In this document: in pieces, positions 41,183 through 50,297 of the stretch
Position numbering within the stretch: position 1 is the stretch's first letter
How the letters are laid out: each line of letters begins with the position of its first letter
Source of the DNA: a virus
DNA: 64,000 bases
Direction: 5' to 3' (one strand)
IMG/VR virus record: IMGVR_UViG_3300022752_004079
Location: 1 to 64,000 of that record
Translations under genes and position numbers: made by a program
The notes under the pieces: generated by a model
Databases searched by the model: none
Told to the model about the DNA's origin: nothing
What the model saw: the letters and a program-made list of their open reading frames with translations, nothing else

Positions 41183-41898
41183 GAATTTTGTTTTACTCCA
41201 TCAAATTCAGATATAATTACTTCATCTGGTATATAACATTTTAATTCTGCAAATCGAGCCATACCATTGTCAAAATCATAATAGCCTTCATAACAATTTG
41301 GTTTTCTTTTATCTCGAATTGGAATATGATGTTTACATTGATCAATATTCAATATAAATTCTTCTAAACGATCTTGATACCAACCAGTTTTATAAACTGC
41401 ATCGGTACTTAATCTTTTATGAGGAGCATGTTTACCTAAATAAAAATATCCGTATTTCAATTTTTGATAACCTGGCGATGTTGTATGATTATATGGAGTA
41501 TATCCATTTACATATTCGGACCGCAGATATTTTTCTAATTTAGTTAACAATAAATAATCATAATCTAATTCAATAAATTCATTGATACGATTATATACAT
41601 TTTGTTTAGATACATGTATTTGTGTATCTTCACATAAAAAGATTGTATATGGTGTTGTTATTTGTTTTGCTAATGCTAATGTAACCGGTGCCCATTCTTC
41701 ACTTAAATCATTATAGAAATTCAATTTAGGTATGTATTGTTTGTATAATGAATGTATTTCATCTAAATTTTTTGTAGTATTATAATTCACAAAAAATTCT
41801 ACATCGCTAAATACATTGCCAATTATCGGAAGCTGTTCTTTCAATATTTGCAATCGCTCTGGCTTTGTGCAAATAAAATTTTGGACTATTGATATCAT
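41179..41898 (-). CDS. Glycosyltransferase-like protein (GT-A type, provisional)
   Basis: 239 residues from ATG 41898 (ATGA overlap with gmd); a TTG 18 nt further up is less likely. FLCEDTQIHVS could be the DxD region, and the N-terminal part alternates strands and helices like a GT-A fold. The C-terminal part has CYEGYYDFDNGMAR. I cannot name a family with certainty. Confidence 0.5.
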   Translation of the reverse strand: MISIVQNFICTKPERLQILKEQLPIIGNVFSDVEFFVNYNTTKNLDEIHSLYKQYIPKLNFYNDLSEEWAPVTLALAKQITTPYTIFLCEDTQIHVSKQNVYNRINEFIELDYDYLLLTKLEKYLRSEYVNGYTPYNHTTSPGYQKLKYGYFYLGKHAPHKRLSTDAVYKTGWYQDRLEEFILNIDQCKHHIPIRDKRKPNCYEGYYDFDNGMARFAELKCYIPDEVIISEFDGVKQNS

Positions 41899-42866
41899 TG
41901 ATAAATTCCTTGCCAAAATTCAATCATTTCATCCATCATACTTTCAAACGTATATGTTGGTTGCCATCCTAATTTTGTACGTATCTTTGTTGAATCTCCT
42001 TTAAGATATGGTAATTCTTCTGGTCGTAAGAATTTTTGATTTTGCACTACATATTGTTTATAATCTAATCCTAACTTACCAAATACATACTCACACATAT
42101 CTCGTACCGATCTTGTTTCTCCCGTTGCAACTACCCAATCCCCTGGTTTATCTTGTTGCAAAATTAAATACATTGCCCGAACATAATCATATGAATGTCC
42201 CCAATCGCGATATGCATCCATATTTCCCAATTCTAATGTGTCTTGCAAACCTAAACTAATTCTTACGGCAGCTTTTACTACTTTATTAGTAACAAAGTTA
42301 GATCCGCGTCTAGGTGATTCATGATTAAACAAGATACCATTAGATGCATGCAACTTATATGCATTTCTATAATTATGAACTATGTTAAATGCAAACACTT
42401 TGCTACAACCATATGGAGATACTGGATGCATTGGTGTTGATTCTCGTTGAAATCCATCTGCATCTACCGAACTACCAAACATTTCAGATGATGATGCCTG
42501 ATAAAACTTTGCCGTTGGACATGCATTTCTGTATGCTTCTAAAATGTTTAATACTCCCAATGAATTTGTTTGTACTGTAAATTGTGGAATATCAAAACTA
42601 ATTCTAACATGGCTTTGTGCTGCTAGATTATAAATTTCATCTGGTTGTATTTTTGCTAATAAATGTTCTAAACTACTTTGATCTAACAAATCACCATAAT
42701 ATGTATAAATTGTATTATCTAGATGAGTAATTCTAGATTCTTGATGTTCTGGAGTAGAATTTCTTCGTACAATGCCATGTATTTCATATCCTAAATCATG
42801 TAAATATTCTGCTAGATATGAACCATCTTGTCCCGCTATACCTGTAATAAACGCTTTCTTTTTCAT
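41895..42866 (-). CDS. gmd: GDP-mannose 4,6-dehydratase
   Basis: 323 residues. Clear Gmd: ITGIAGQDGSYLAEYL, IVRRNSTPEHQE, YNLAAQSHVRISF, FYQASSSEMFG, SPYGCSKVFAFN (YxxxK), NHESPRRGSNFVT, AYRDWGHSYDYVRAMY. Converts GDP-D-mannose to GDP-4-keto-6-deoxy-D-mannose, the branch point to rhamnose, fucose and perosamine. The next gene is DegT-like, which fits an amino sugar such as perosamine. Confidence 0.95.
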   Translation of the reverse strand: MKKKAFITGIAGQDGSYLAEYLHDLGYEIHGIVRRNSTPEHQESRITHLDNTIYTYYGDLLDQSSLEHLLAKIQPDEIYNLAAQSHVRISFDIPQFTVQTNSLGVLNILEAYRNACPTAKFYQASSSEMFGSSVDADGFQRESTPMHPVSPYGCSKVFAFNIVHNYRNAYKLHASNGILFNHESPRRGSNFVTNKVVKAAVRISLGLQDTLELGNMDAYRDWGHSYDYVRAMYLILQQDKPGDWVVATGETRSVRDMCEYVFGKLGLDYKQYVVQNQKFLRPEELPYLKGDSTKIRTKLGWQPTYTFESMMDEMIEFWQGIYQ

Positions 42867-43450
42867 TTAAAAATTTCCATTTTTGTTAAATCCGGCCAAT
42901 CTTTTGTTGTCCATTGTTTTGGTTGAGTTGCAATTGCCGTATCCAATTTATCTAAACCCAATTGTGCAGTTTCGGGAGTCATGTAATAATGATATCCATA
43001 TGTTTCGATATTTTGTTCTCGCCACGGTATATTAGGTAATCGACCATCATATGACATCTTTTTTAATTGTATAGCAGCATGTTCGTTATCTAACAATATC
43101 ATACCACCCCTACCTAAACTTAAATGCTTTTGATATTGAAATGACAAATTCATATATGTGCCCGGAACATAACTATTTGATTTCCACAATACTGCAGCAT
43201 CAATTACATTTTCTGTTAGATAATAATAATCAATCCAATCCTCATTCTTCCACAGCAAATCAATACACAATTTGTTTGCTAAGAATGGAATTGAAAGATA
43301 TGTATTTTTTGGAACACTAATATAATCTGCATATGTATATCTTAAACATAGTTCAACTCCGTGCGTACAGCTATCAACGGCAATTGCATATGGTGAACCA
43401 AAAAACTTAGCAATTTGATTTTCAAATTCTGTAACCGTGTTAAAATTCAT
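42863..43450 (-). CDS. Short DegT/DnrJ-type aminotransferase-like protein
   Basis: 195 residues, about half the usual 370. MNLSFQYQKHLSLGRGGMIL corresponds to the PLP-lysine motif (Lys kept) of sugar aminotransferases, and GSPYAIAVDSCTHGVELCLR to the N-terminal cofactor-binding part. The large C-terminal domain is reduced. It may be a minimal active enzyme or a decayed copy. Being next to gmd, it could make GDP-perosamine. ATGA overlaps. Confidence 0.65.
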   Translation of the reverse strand: MNFNTVTEFENQIAKFFGSPYAIAVDSCTHGVELCLRYTYADYISVPKNTYLSIPFLANKLCIDLLWKNEDWIDYYYLTENVIDAAVLWKSNSYVPGTYMNLSFQYQKHLSLGRGGMILLDNEHAAIQLKKMSYDGRLPNIPWREQNIETYGYHYYMTPETAQLGLDKLDTAIATQPKQWTTKDWPDLTKMEIFK

Positions 43451-43989
43451 TTAGTTGCCTCTATATTCAAACTAAGTAATAATCCATTTTCTTTATCCAT
43501 ATGCGGATAATATGCTTGAGAATGATCATCATAATGTGCATGGTCCGTCTCTTTCCAATTATAATGAATTATATTGTAAAATCCTAATGTTTCTAACAAT
43601 TCTTTTAAAGATTTAAAATCATATACGGTTTTATGATAAATTGTTTGATCACCCATTGGCATTCGTCCAAATAATGGACCTAATATATTATTTAAATCTT
43701 TTGTATCTTGATATACCCACATTAGTTTTAAAAAATCAGGTACTGCAATTCGCAACACGCCGGCCGGGCGTAAAACTCGATGCCATTCTGCTAAAACTGT
43801 TTTAATTTCATTTCTATCAAAATATTCAATAACATGAGATGCATAAATTACATCTACCATGTCATTTTGATATGGTAAATTAGTAATATCATTGAATTTT
43901 AAATGTGGATAATCGCCACCATCAACATGTATCCAATCTGGACCAAAATTCCGCCATCCACAGCCTAAATGTAATTTAATTGTTTGCAT
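43447..43989 (-). CDS. SAM-dependent methyltransferase
   Basis: 180 residues. Class I methyltransferase: LHLGCGWRNFG (motif I), DITNLPYQNDMVDVIYASHV (motif II/III), EWHRVLRPAGVLRIAVPD (post-motif). Likely O- or N-methylates a sugar in this island, like WcaJ/FkbM-associated enzymes. ATGA overlap with the DegT-like gene. Confidence 0.88.
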   Translation of the reverse strand: MQTIKLHLGCGWRNFGPDWIHVDGGDYPHLKFNDITNLPYQNDMVDVIYASHVIEYFDRNEIKTVLAEWHRVLRPAGVLRIAVPDFLKLMWVYQDTKDLNNILGPLFGRMPMGDQTIYHKTVYDFKSLKELLETLGFYNIIHYNWKETDHAHYDDHSQAYYPHMDKENGLLLSLNIEATK

Positions 43990-43997
43990 AAAATTAA

Positions 43998-44618
43998 CTA
44001 TAACGTTTTATTTTTTAGTAAAATATCATGATTATCATAATGTATTGTTTCAAAATTAGTTAATAAACTTAGAATGTCTGATTGATATATTTGTCCTTCC
44101 CACAATTCGCGATTTATACATTCTAATTGTATGTATTTTACATGATTATTTAATGTATTTATTCCGCCATTTATTAATTTTTTTTCTCCACCATTTACAT
44201 CTGACCATATAAAATCTATAACATGCCCCAATAAATGATTTGAATACCAATTATCTAATGTAGTACATGGCACTGATATTGCTTCAAATGTTACTCCACT
44301 ATGTACTCGTAAATGCCCTGTCGGTTTTTGCAATGTTCCTGATTTAAATTGATTTGATCTATTAAACGATACAAATCCAATTTCATCACTGAGTGCAGTT
44401 TCAACTAAATTTATATTACATGTAGTATTTGTAAAATTATCAACATATACATATTGTTTAAATCGATTACACACTTCAGGATCAGCTTCAAATGAGTATA
44501 TTGTTGAATTTGGGATATTATTTGCCATAATAACACTATCTTTGCCAATATGACATCCGATATCTAAAATAATTGGATTGTTTGATGTAATTAAACTTTT
44601 AACTTCATGCGATTTCAT
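43998..44618 (-). CDS. FkbM-family methyltransferase
   Basis: 206 residues. IILDIGCHIGKDSV (SAM-binding), YSFEADPEV, LVETALSD, TLDNWYSN, DFIWSDVNGGEKKLINGG match FkbM. FkbM enzymes methylate hydroxyls of sugars or polyketides. Second methyltransferase in the island, so more than one methyl may be added. Confidence 0.85.
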   Translation of the reverse strand: MKSHEVKSLITSNNPIILDIGCHIGKDSVIMANNIPNSTIYSFEADPEVCNRFKQYVYVDNFTNTTCNINLVETALSDEIGFVSFNRSNQFKSGTLQKPTGHLRVHSGVTFEAISVPCTTLDNWYSNHLLGHVIDFIWSDVNGGEKKLINGGINTLNNHVKYIQLECINRELWEGQIYQSDILSLLTNFETIHYDNHDILLKNKTL

Positions 44619-44634
44619 ATTTGTCCTTATATTT

Positions 44635-45045
44635 TTATAAAATAAATTGTTTATCTAATTTTTGTCCTTCATATGGACCTGTTTTATATTCGTATACTAA
44701 CGTGTCATCTTCTAATATTTCATATGTATGTCCGCCTTGCAAAGTAAATGATGCATCTCCAGGATATAATGTTGGCGTTGCAATAATTGTATCATCAATA
44801 TCATATAATATGCATCGTACACTACCTTGAATTACAATCCAACTTTCTTGTGCGATAACATTTCTGGTACGTTCTTTCCATATATGTTTATGCGGCTGAA
44901 ATGTTTTTCCATTTGGCATATTAAGTAAAGCACATTGAATAAAATTTGATTCTGGCACAACTTCCGTTCTACCTGGCTTTAAATCAGTTTTACGTACAAT
45001 AATATGTAATAAATCAGAATTAACTTTGCTATAAATTGTTTCCAT
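44635..45045 (-). CDS. Cupin-fold protein (WbuC/FdtA-like)
   Basis: 136 residues. Beta-rich with FQPHKHIWKERT (His pair) and ESWIVIQGSVRCILYD, TLYPGDASFTLQGGHTYEIL: cupin motifs 1 and 2. Sugar-island cupins epimerise or isomerise keto sugars or cap glycans. Fits a 3,4-isomerase or C3 epimerase type. Specific substrate not known. Confidence 0.8.
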   Translation of the reverse strand: METIYSKVNSDLLHIIVRKTDLKPGRTEVVPESNFIQCALLNMPNGKTFQPHKHIWKERTRNVIAQESWIVIQGSVRCILYDIDDTIIATPTLYPGDASFTLQGGHTYEILEDDTLVYEYKTGPYEGQKLDKQFIL

Positions 45046-45674
45046 TATAATGTATCGTAATATGCGTTTTGTTTTTCTTGTCGAGCAATAGTCTTTGGAT
45101 GATAAAGTGCAAATTGTTTTGCGTCTGGCATCGTTGTGTAAGTTTTAAAACCAGCTAAACGTTCATGCACTTTGTTTATCCACGTAATTTCAGCATTGTT
45201 TTTCCATATACGCCATTGATAATCAGGCCAATTGACCCAACCTTCATTGTTTACGTTCCATCTCCATTTAGCAACATGCTCGGCCGTTAAACCTTCTACT
45301 GTATTTATGCGCGGCACTAAAAAAACATCAATCTCATTGTTTTCTTCTAGCATTGCAGGTAAAATATCAATTAAATTTTCATCTGGAATTTCATCCGCAT
45401 CAATTTGAAAAATGTAATCGCCTTTGCAAAAACTAGTTAATTTGTTTTTCCAATTGGCAAAATGTCCTTGAAATTCTGCAGGCCAAACTACCATATGATC
45501 CATGTTATGACTTTCAAAAAGTCGTAACGTTGATATCAATTCAGAATCAGCTTTTGTAGTATCCAGTAGTACTACAATTTCATCTTGTTGCCGTTTATGT
45601 TTCAATAAAAAATTTAACAGTCGCTGAATTTCTATAAACTCATTGCAAACCGTGACGGCATAACTTATTTTCAT
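45045..45674 (-). CDS. Family 2 glycosyltransferase (short)
   Basis: 209 residues. GT-A: MKISYAVTVCNEFIEIQRL, DEIVVLLDTT, YIFQIDADEIPDENL (DxD). Lacks a long C-terminal region. Adds a sugar within this island. ATGA overlap with the next gene. Confidence 0.85.
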   Translation of the reverse strand: MKISYAVTVCNEFIEIQRLLNFLLKHKRQQDEIVVLLDTTKADSELISTLRLFESHNMDHMVVWPAEFQGHFANWKNKLTSFCKGDYIFQIDADEIPDENLIDILPAMLEENNEIDVFLVPRINTVEGLTAEHVAKWRWNVNNEGWVNWPDYQWRIWKNNAEITWINKVHERLAGFKTYTTMPDAKQFALYHPKTIARQEKQNAYYDTL

Positions 45675-46957
45675 GCCTCAATCTTTTTTAAATTGGGTAA
45701 TGTAATAGTGGGTTTAGTTTCGCTATCAATTTTTTTCAATTTTGGTAAATTTAAAGTTACATGCTGCGGCGACGATTGAATTGAATTATCAATAATATTT
45801 AATACTTTTTTATATACTGCGGTTACTGCAGTTTTTGTAAATGTTAAATTGACATAATATCGTTGACGTTTTGCTAATTCTTTCCATTTTTTATAATTCT
45901 TTTGAACTTCTTTCATCATTTTACCAGCATATCCATAATCTACAGTAAACCATTTTGCTCCTTTAATTAAAAATTCATTTCTAGCAGACCCATGGATATC
46001 TGTTAATACTCCTGAAAGCGGGCAAATAAATTCTTTTTTAAGAAAATCTGCTTGTCCAGAATAATGTGGAGCAATAATTGGTTTACCTGTAGTAGAAAAT
46101 TCTAATAATGGTCTTCCAAATCCTTCTGCCTTGGTAAACGATATCATAGCTTTAACTTTTGGATGATTGTAAAGCATATTCATTTCTTCATCTGCCAAAT
46201 CGCCATGTAACAAATATACATTAGGTAATTTTGCATTACCAAACATATCTTGTATTTGTGTGATTTTATTTTCAATCTCCATTCGATCCATTACGGAATA
46301 TGTTGCACCACTTGATTTCAATATGAGAGCAGGTGCATCTTTTTGATTCTTATATGTATTGAAAAAGCAATGAAGCAAGCCGCTAATGTTTTTACGATCT
46401 TCTCCAACTTGTCCTTGCAGCCAATGGCCAACTGATAAAAATGCAAATGTTTCTGGAATTTGTTCTAGAATTTCTAATTGCAATTGTACATTGTTTGTAT
46501 AAATCGTTTCATCAAAATATTCCGGAATAACTTCAATACGCGTTGTTATTGGTTTATTGTGTTTTTGTGATGTATTAACAAATACTTGTTTGGTAAATTC
46601 ACTTGGAACAATAACTAGTTGCATTGCATTCAAATTATCAATCCAAGCTTCTGGACATATGTCTCCTTCCGTTCCTGCAGTAACTCCAACATTAAATTTA
46701 CCAATTGCTTGTAATTCATTTGGAACTGTAATTTGTACCCAAATATCTGGCTGATATTGTAATGGCAATGGAATCAATCGTTTTTGCCAATCAATTGATA
46801 GTGGATAGGTAAATGGAGTATGGCCCCATGGCATTGAAACTAATTTAATGTCCCAATCGGAGTTTCGTTGTTCTATAAAATTTGCAATAATCTCTCGTGC
46901 ATGATGTCCATACCCGGATTGTGTTGCTAAAGGTGATGAAATAACTACTGTTCGCAT
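45671..46957 (-). CDS. Family 4 glycosyltransferase with LPxLKKI tail
   Basis: 428 residues. GT-B, GT4 type: PLATQSGYGHHAREII at the N-terminus, KAMISFTKAEGFGRPLLEFS (EX7E region) near the C-terminus. The last 30 residues have two copies of a short motif (LPKLKKID, LPNLKKIE), echoed at the start of the next gene's protein. Probably builds a phage-specified glycan. Start overlaps the upstream gene by 13 nt. Confidence 0.85.
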   Translation of the reverse strand: MRTVVISSPLATQSGYGHHAREIIANFIEQRNSDWDIKLVSMPWGHTPFTYPLSIDWQKRLIPLPLQYQPDIWVQITVPNELQAIGKFNVGVTAGTEGDICPEAWIDNLNAMQLVIVPSEFTKQVFVNTSQKHNKPITTRIEVIPEYFDETIYTNNVQLQLEILEQIPETFAFLSVGHWLQGQVGEDRKNISGLLHCFFNTYKNQKDAPALILKSSGATYSVMDRMEIENKITQIQDMFGNAKLPNVYLLHGDLADEEMNMLYNHPKVKAMISFTKAEGFGRPLLEFSTTGKPIIAPHYSGQADFLKKEFICPLSGVLTDIHGSARNEFLIKGAKWFTVDYGYAGKMMKEVQKNYKKWKELAKRQRYYVNLTFTKTAVTAVYKKVLNIIDNSIQSSPQHVTLNLPKLKKIDSETKPTITLPNLKKIEA

Positions 46958-48438
46958 ACTATTCCTGTTTTTTCGTATTTTTTAGTTGTAACTTTATGTA
47001 TCGTATAGTTTTTTCTCATTTGCGGTTTAGATTGGAATAAATAATCAATCATTTTAATCATTTTTTGACCCATTTGTTGAGCAGTCAATCCATTTTTTAA
47101 ACACCATTCTCTTCCTGATTGGCCCATTGACTCTCGAAGCATTTCTGGAGTGTCATACCAATAACGAATTGCATCAGCAACATCTTCGAAACGAGCTCGA
47201 TCATCAAAAATATATGGCGTTTGCGGAGAACCTTGCAAGCTTCTATTACTAGGAAATACTGGTTTTACCCAAATTCCGTGATTTTTATATTTACCCGTAT
47301 GATTTGTTGATAAATCACTATTAAATCGTATCCATTCATCATTTTCGTCGACAAATCCGCATTGATCTTGTAGTCCACCTGTTACGTTATTAATAATAGG
47401 AGTCCCTGATAACATTGCTTCGGTTGAACTTAGTCCCCAACCTTCGTTACTACCAATATTAACTACTACATCGGCAACATTATACATTGCATTTAATTCA
47501 TTTGGCATCATTTTTTGTTCAGAAAAAATAATTTTACATTCTGGCGCCAGTGTTTTATGAATTGCATTTAAATCTGTACCATTTTCATCTACAATTTGAG
47601 TATGCATTAAAAGTGCAACTTGATTTTGTTTTTCTTTTGGTAATGCGTCTACAAATGTTTTGAATGCTAATATTACATCGCCTGGTTGTTTTCTCCGTAT
47701 ATTTCGATTATTCCAAAAAACTACAAAATCAACACCATTTTTAATTTTAATACGTTCATGCATTTGTTTATATACGACATCATCTTGCGATAATGGTTTA
47801 AACGTGTTATGATTTAATCCGTGCGGAACAAATCCCGTAATAATTTGATTCCATTTTACATCTGCAGTACAAACATCGGCATCATAATCTACAATATCAA
47901 AACCATTTTGTGTAAGTACTTCGCGATGAATATTGTCTGATTGTTTGCTAATACCCATAATCAAATCGCAACTTGCATAAAATGGTGCATTCCACATTGG
48001 GTATGGTAGATCGTCCCAAATTGAGTAATATATAATTGGAAGTTTAAAGGTAGTTTTAATTTCATGTTCAATAGCATACAACCACGTCCAATATCTAGGA
48101 TCAGTAAAATGAAATATTGCATCTGGTCGTTCTTGATTTAAAATTGCAAATAATACATTTCTATCACCATACCCATTCCATGGAATAATTTTAACTGAAG
48201 CATCTGGTACGCCTGTTTCTTGTGCAACTTGCACAGATAAATCAAATGCTTGTCCGGCTTCTGGATGTTTTAATGCAGCACCCAATTGCACCCAATCATA
48301 ATGATGCACAGTGTTAAAAATAATTTCACGACTAATTGTTCCAATGCCAGATGGCAACCGAAAATCGTCTGCTAACAATAAAATTTTCTTTTTCTTGGGT
48401 TTGTTTGGATCGATTTTTCTTAATTTTGGTAACTCCAT
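46945..48438 (-). CDS. Family 4 glycosyltransferase with LPKLRKID start
   Basis: 497 residues. Starts MELPKLRKIDPNKPKKKK, then GT4 domain: DDFRLPSGIGTISREI, WVQLGAALKH, NVADVVVNIGSNEGWGLSST (EX7E). A lysine-rich linker separates the motif from the enzyme. The same LPxLxKI string is at the C-terminus of the partner, so both may dock on one protein or on each other. Motif B and an AAAGGAG site precede the start. Confidence 0.85.
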   Translation of the reverse strand: MELPKLRKIDPNKPKKKKILLLADDFRLPSGIGTISREIIFNTVHHYDWVQLGAALKHPEAGQAFDLSVQVAQETGVPDASVKIIPWNGYGDRNVLFAILNQERPDAIFHFTDPRYWTWLYAIEHEIKTTFKLPIIYYSIWDDLPYPMWNAPFYASCDLIMGISKQSDNIHREVLTQNGFDIVDYDADVCTADVKWNQIITGFVPHGLNHNTFKPLSQDDVVYKQMHERIKIKNGVDFVVFWNNRNIRRKQPGDVILAFKTFVDALPKEKQNQVALLMHTQIVDENGTDLNAIHKTLAPECKIIFSEQKMMPNELNAMYNVADVVVNIGSNEGWGLSSTEAMLSGTPIINNVTGGLQDQCGFVDENDEWIRFNSDLSTNHTGKYKNHGIWVKPVFPSNRSLQGSPQTPYIFDDRARFEDVADAIRYWYDTPEMLRESMGQSGREWCLKNGLTAQQMGQKMIKMIDYLFQSKPQMRKNYTIHKVTTKKYEKTGIVCEQ

Positions 48439-48458
48439 TTACTCCTTTATAACTTTTA

Positions 48459-48466
48459 TATAAATA
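48459..48466 (-). promoter_or_regulatory. Motif B upstream of the glycan island
   Basis: Coding strand ACATATTTATATAAAAGTTA, followed by a strong AAAGGAG 10 nt before the ATG at 48438. Likely start of the 17-kb glycan operon. Confidence 0.45.
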
Positions 48467-48470
48467 TGTT

Positions 48471-48875
48471 TCAGCCTAGTATAACCACCGGTTTATTTAA
48501 TTTTTTAGTGCGAGTCCATGCGGTTTGTAACACTGGGTCTAATTGTGTGTGATTGTTTAAAATCATCATGTAATCGCATCGTTCTGCAATAAGTTTCATG
48601 CGATGATGAAGTTGTGAAAAATGATATGGTTTTCCGTAATATGATTCGGGCATTGCTGAATACATGTTATGTCCTGAAAATGAAGGATTGTATTCTTCAT
48701 AATGAAGTCCAAATTCCAATGCATATTTCCTAACCATACTATTTGCTCCTTCATTGCCGCCGGCTCCAACTACAACTACATCATCTCCAAATTTCTTTTT
48801 TGCTAATTGCAATGTTTCTTGTATTTTTCTTTTGTTTTGCCAATCTGTGTTTCCAATAATTGCAATTCGTTTCAT
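48471..48875 (-). CDS. SLOG/DUF2493-like Rossmann protein
   Basis: 134 residues. IAIIGNTDWQNKRKIQETLQ, then VVVVGAGGNEGANSMVRKYA and HFSQLHHRMKLIAERCDYMM resemble SLOG-superfamily proteins (YspA/DprA-like). Such proteins bind nucleotides or ssDNA-related ligands. Phage versions are common but their role is mostly unknown. ATGA overlap with the next gene. Confidence 0.65.
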   Translation of the reverse strand: MKRIAIIGNTDWQNKRKIQETLQLAKKKFGDDVVVVGAGGNEGANSMVRKYALEFGLHYEEYNPSFSGHNMYSAMPESYYGKPYHFSQLHHRMKLIAERCDYMMILNNHTQLDPVLQTAWTRTKKLNKPVVILG

Positions 48876-49090
48876 GTTTTTTCTCGTACAAATTTAACAC
48901 CTTTTGGATAATGCTTGTAAACTAAACGAAGCATTTGTTCTAATAATTTTCGATTTTCTTTGTGTTCAGGACCATCGATATTTGTGCACAAACTGTATTG
49001 CATTGTGCATGTTTTTGTACCAGGCCACGATTCATGATTATTTAATGTAAATTCATATACATATACATGTTTATGTGTCCATTTAATCAT
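48872..49090 (-). CDS. Hypothetical protein (72 aa)
   Basis: 72 residues, starting MIKWTHKHVYVYEFTLNNHE. Two central Cys, basic C-terminus (HYPKGVKFVREKT). No recognised domain. The 18-nt spacer before the next gene up has a TATAATAAG -10-like box but a poor -35. Confidence 0.55.
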   Translation of the reverse strand: MIKWTHKHVYVYEFTLNNHESWPGTKTCTMQYSLCTNIDGPEHKENRKLLEQMLRLVYKHYPKGVKFVREKT

Positions 49091-49108
49091 AACTTATTAT
49101 AATAAATT

Positions 49109-50065
49109 TTATTCACGAATCCTAGCATCTTTTGGACATCGTTCATAATCAGTTTTGAATGGACAATATTTGCAATTTGTAGCACCTTTACCAGCAACGG
49201 CTACATAGTTTCTATCTGCATTTTTATTTCCTGCTTGATCAAAACATGCATCAACAAATGCATCAATTTGACGTTGAATCTTTTTTTGTGTTACTGAACC
49301 TGCAGCAGGTTTATGATTTTGTATGCGTTTTTGTGGAAACATTGATTCTTCAACAATCTTGCGTTTAACAATGAAAAATTCAATATCAATGTTTTCTCGT
49401 GGAACACCAAATTGTTCTGAAAAATAATTTTTATATGCCACTAATTGTGCAGCTTTCATTGCATCCGATTTGGCTGATTTATTCCAGCCGTTACGAGATG
49501 TTTTAATGTCAAACAATTTAAACGTATTGGTAGGAACATGCAGCATAACAACATCAATAAACCCATACCAATATACTGAAGGATTCTTGTTTGACGCAGG
49601 GTGACATAATTCAATTTCAATGCCTACTAATTCCCAATCTTTGCTTGAAAAATATTGTGCACGACGTTTCAAAAACCATTGCAAAATAGCAGCACCATCT
49701 TCTAAATATTCTGCCAATTGTAACGGATTAGAAAAATGTTCGCCTCCCATTTCTTGCACACATCGTGTATATTCATCACGAAGCTTGCTTTGCAATATGG
49801 AACGAAGATTTAATGATTCTGCTTTTTTAACAGATTCCGTATACATTACGGTTAAGAAATGTTGAAATGTTTCATGAAATGCCGTACCAAATACGGTTTC
49901 GATTGATGCTTGAAATGGCGCCAATCCATCAATATATGCTAATTTCCAAGAAAGTGGACAACGTTCATACATTGACCATTGCGAATAAGATATTTTTCTA
50001 GGAACAGAATCTGCATCTCGTATTGCTAATTTATATACAGGATTAATGTAATTTCCTTGTTTCAT
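49109..50065 (-). CDS. PD-(D/E)XK nuclease with C-terminal cysteine cluster
   Basis: 318 residues from ATG 50065 (start placed after the upstream stop at 50082). RecB/Cas4-type: ISYSQWSMYERCPLSWKLAY, GTAFHETFQHFL, then GFIDVVMLH...KLFDIKTSRNGW (D and DIK motif), and a C-terminal CKYCPFKTDYERC. The N-terminal Cys and three C-terminal Cys form the likely Fe-S cluster as in AddB/Cas4. It likely degrades or processes DNA ends, for recombination or host DNA breakdown. Confidence 0.88.
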   Translation of the reverse strand: MKQGNYINPVYKLAIRDADSVPRKISYSQWSMYERCPLSWKLAYIDGLAPFQASIETVFGTAFHETFQHFLTVMYTESVKKAESLNLRSILQSKLRDEYTRCVQEMGGEHFSNPLQLAEYLEDGAAILQWFLKRRAQYFSSKDWELVGIEIELCHPASNKNPSVYWYGFIDVVMLHVPTNTFKLFDIKTSRNGWNKSAKSDAMKAAQLVAYKNYFSEQFGVPRENIDIEFFIVKRKIVEESMFPQKRIQNHKPAAGSVTQKKIQRQIDAFVDACFDQAGNKNADRNYVAVAGKGATNCKYCPFKTDYERCPKDARIRE

Positions 50066-50081
50066 ATTATATGATAAGGAA

Positions 50082-50297
50082 TTATTTGTTAAAATCCAAA
50101 TATCGATGTTCTTGTTCTCGAAGATAAATATCAATTAAATCTTTAGTTTTAATTAAATCTTCCGAAAACGATCCTTTATGCCGGCACCTTACGATGCGTT
50201 TAATGATGTCAAACTCATAGGCATTTAAGTCCCAATCTTCTACAAATTTATAAAGACTATCCGTACCTTTGTAATATGATTGTGTATTTACATTCAT
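50082..50297 (-). CDS. Hypothetical protein (71 aa)
   Basis: 71 residues, starting MNVNTQSYYKGTDSLYKFVE. Charged, helical, no known domain; ends YLDFNK. Part of the replication operon, four-base overlap with the gp62-like gene. Confidence 0.6.
   Translation of the reverse strand: MNVNTQSYYKGTDSLYKFVEDWDLNAYEFDIIKRIVRCRHKGSFSEDLIKTKDLIDIYLREQEHRYLDFNK

Noticed and set aside
49081-49108. Class A promoter ahead of the 48872-49090 gene
   Set aside because: A TATAATAAG box is present, but there is no TTG at the expected distance.
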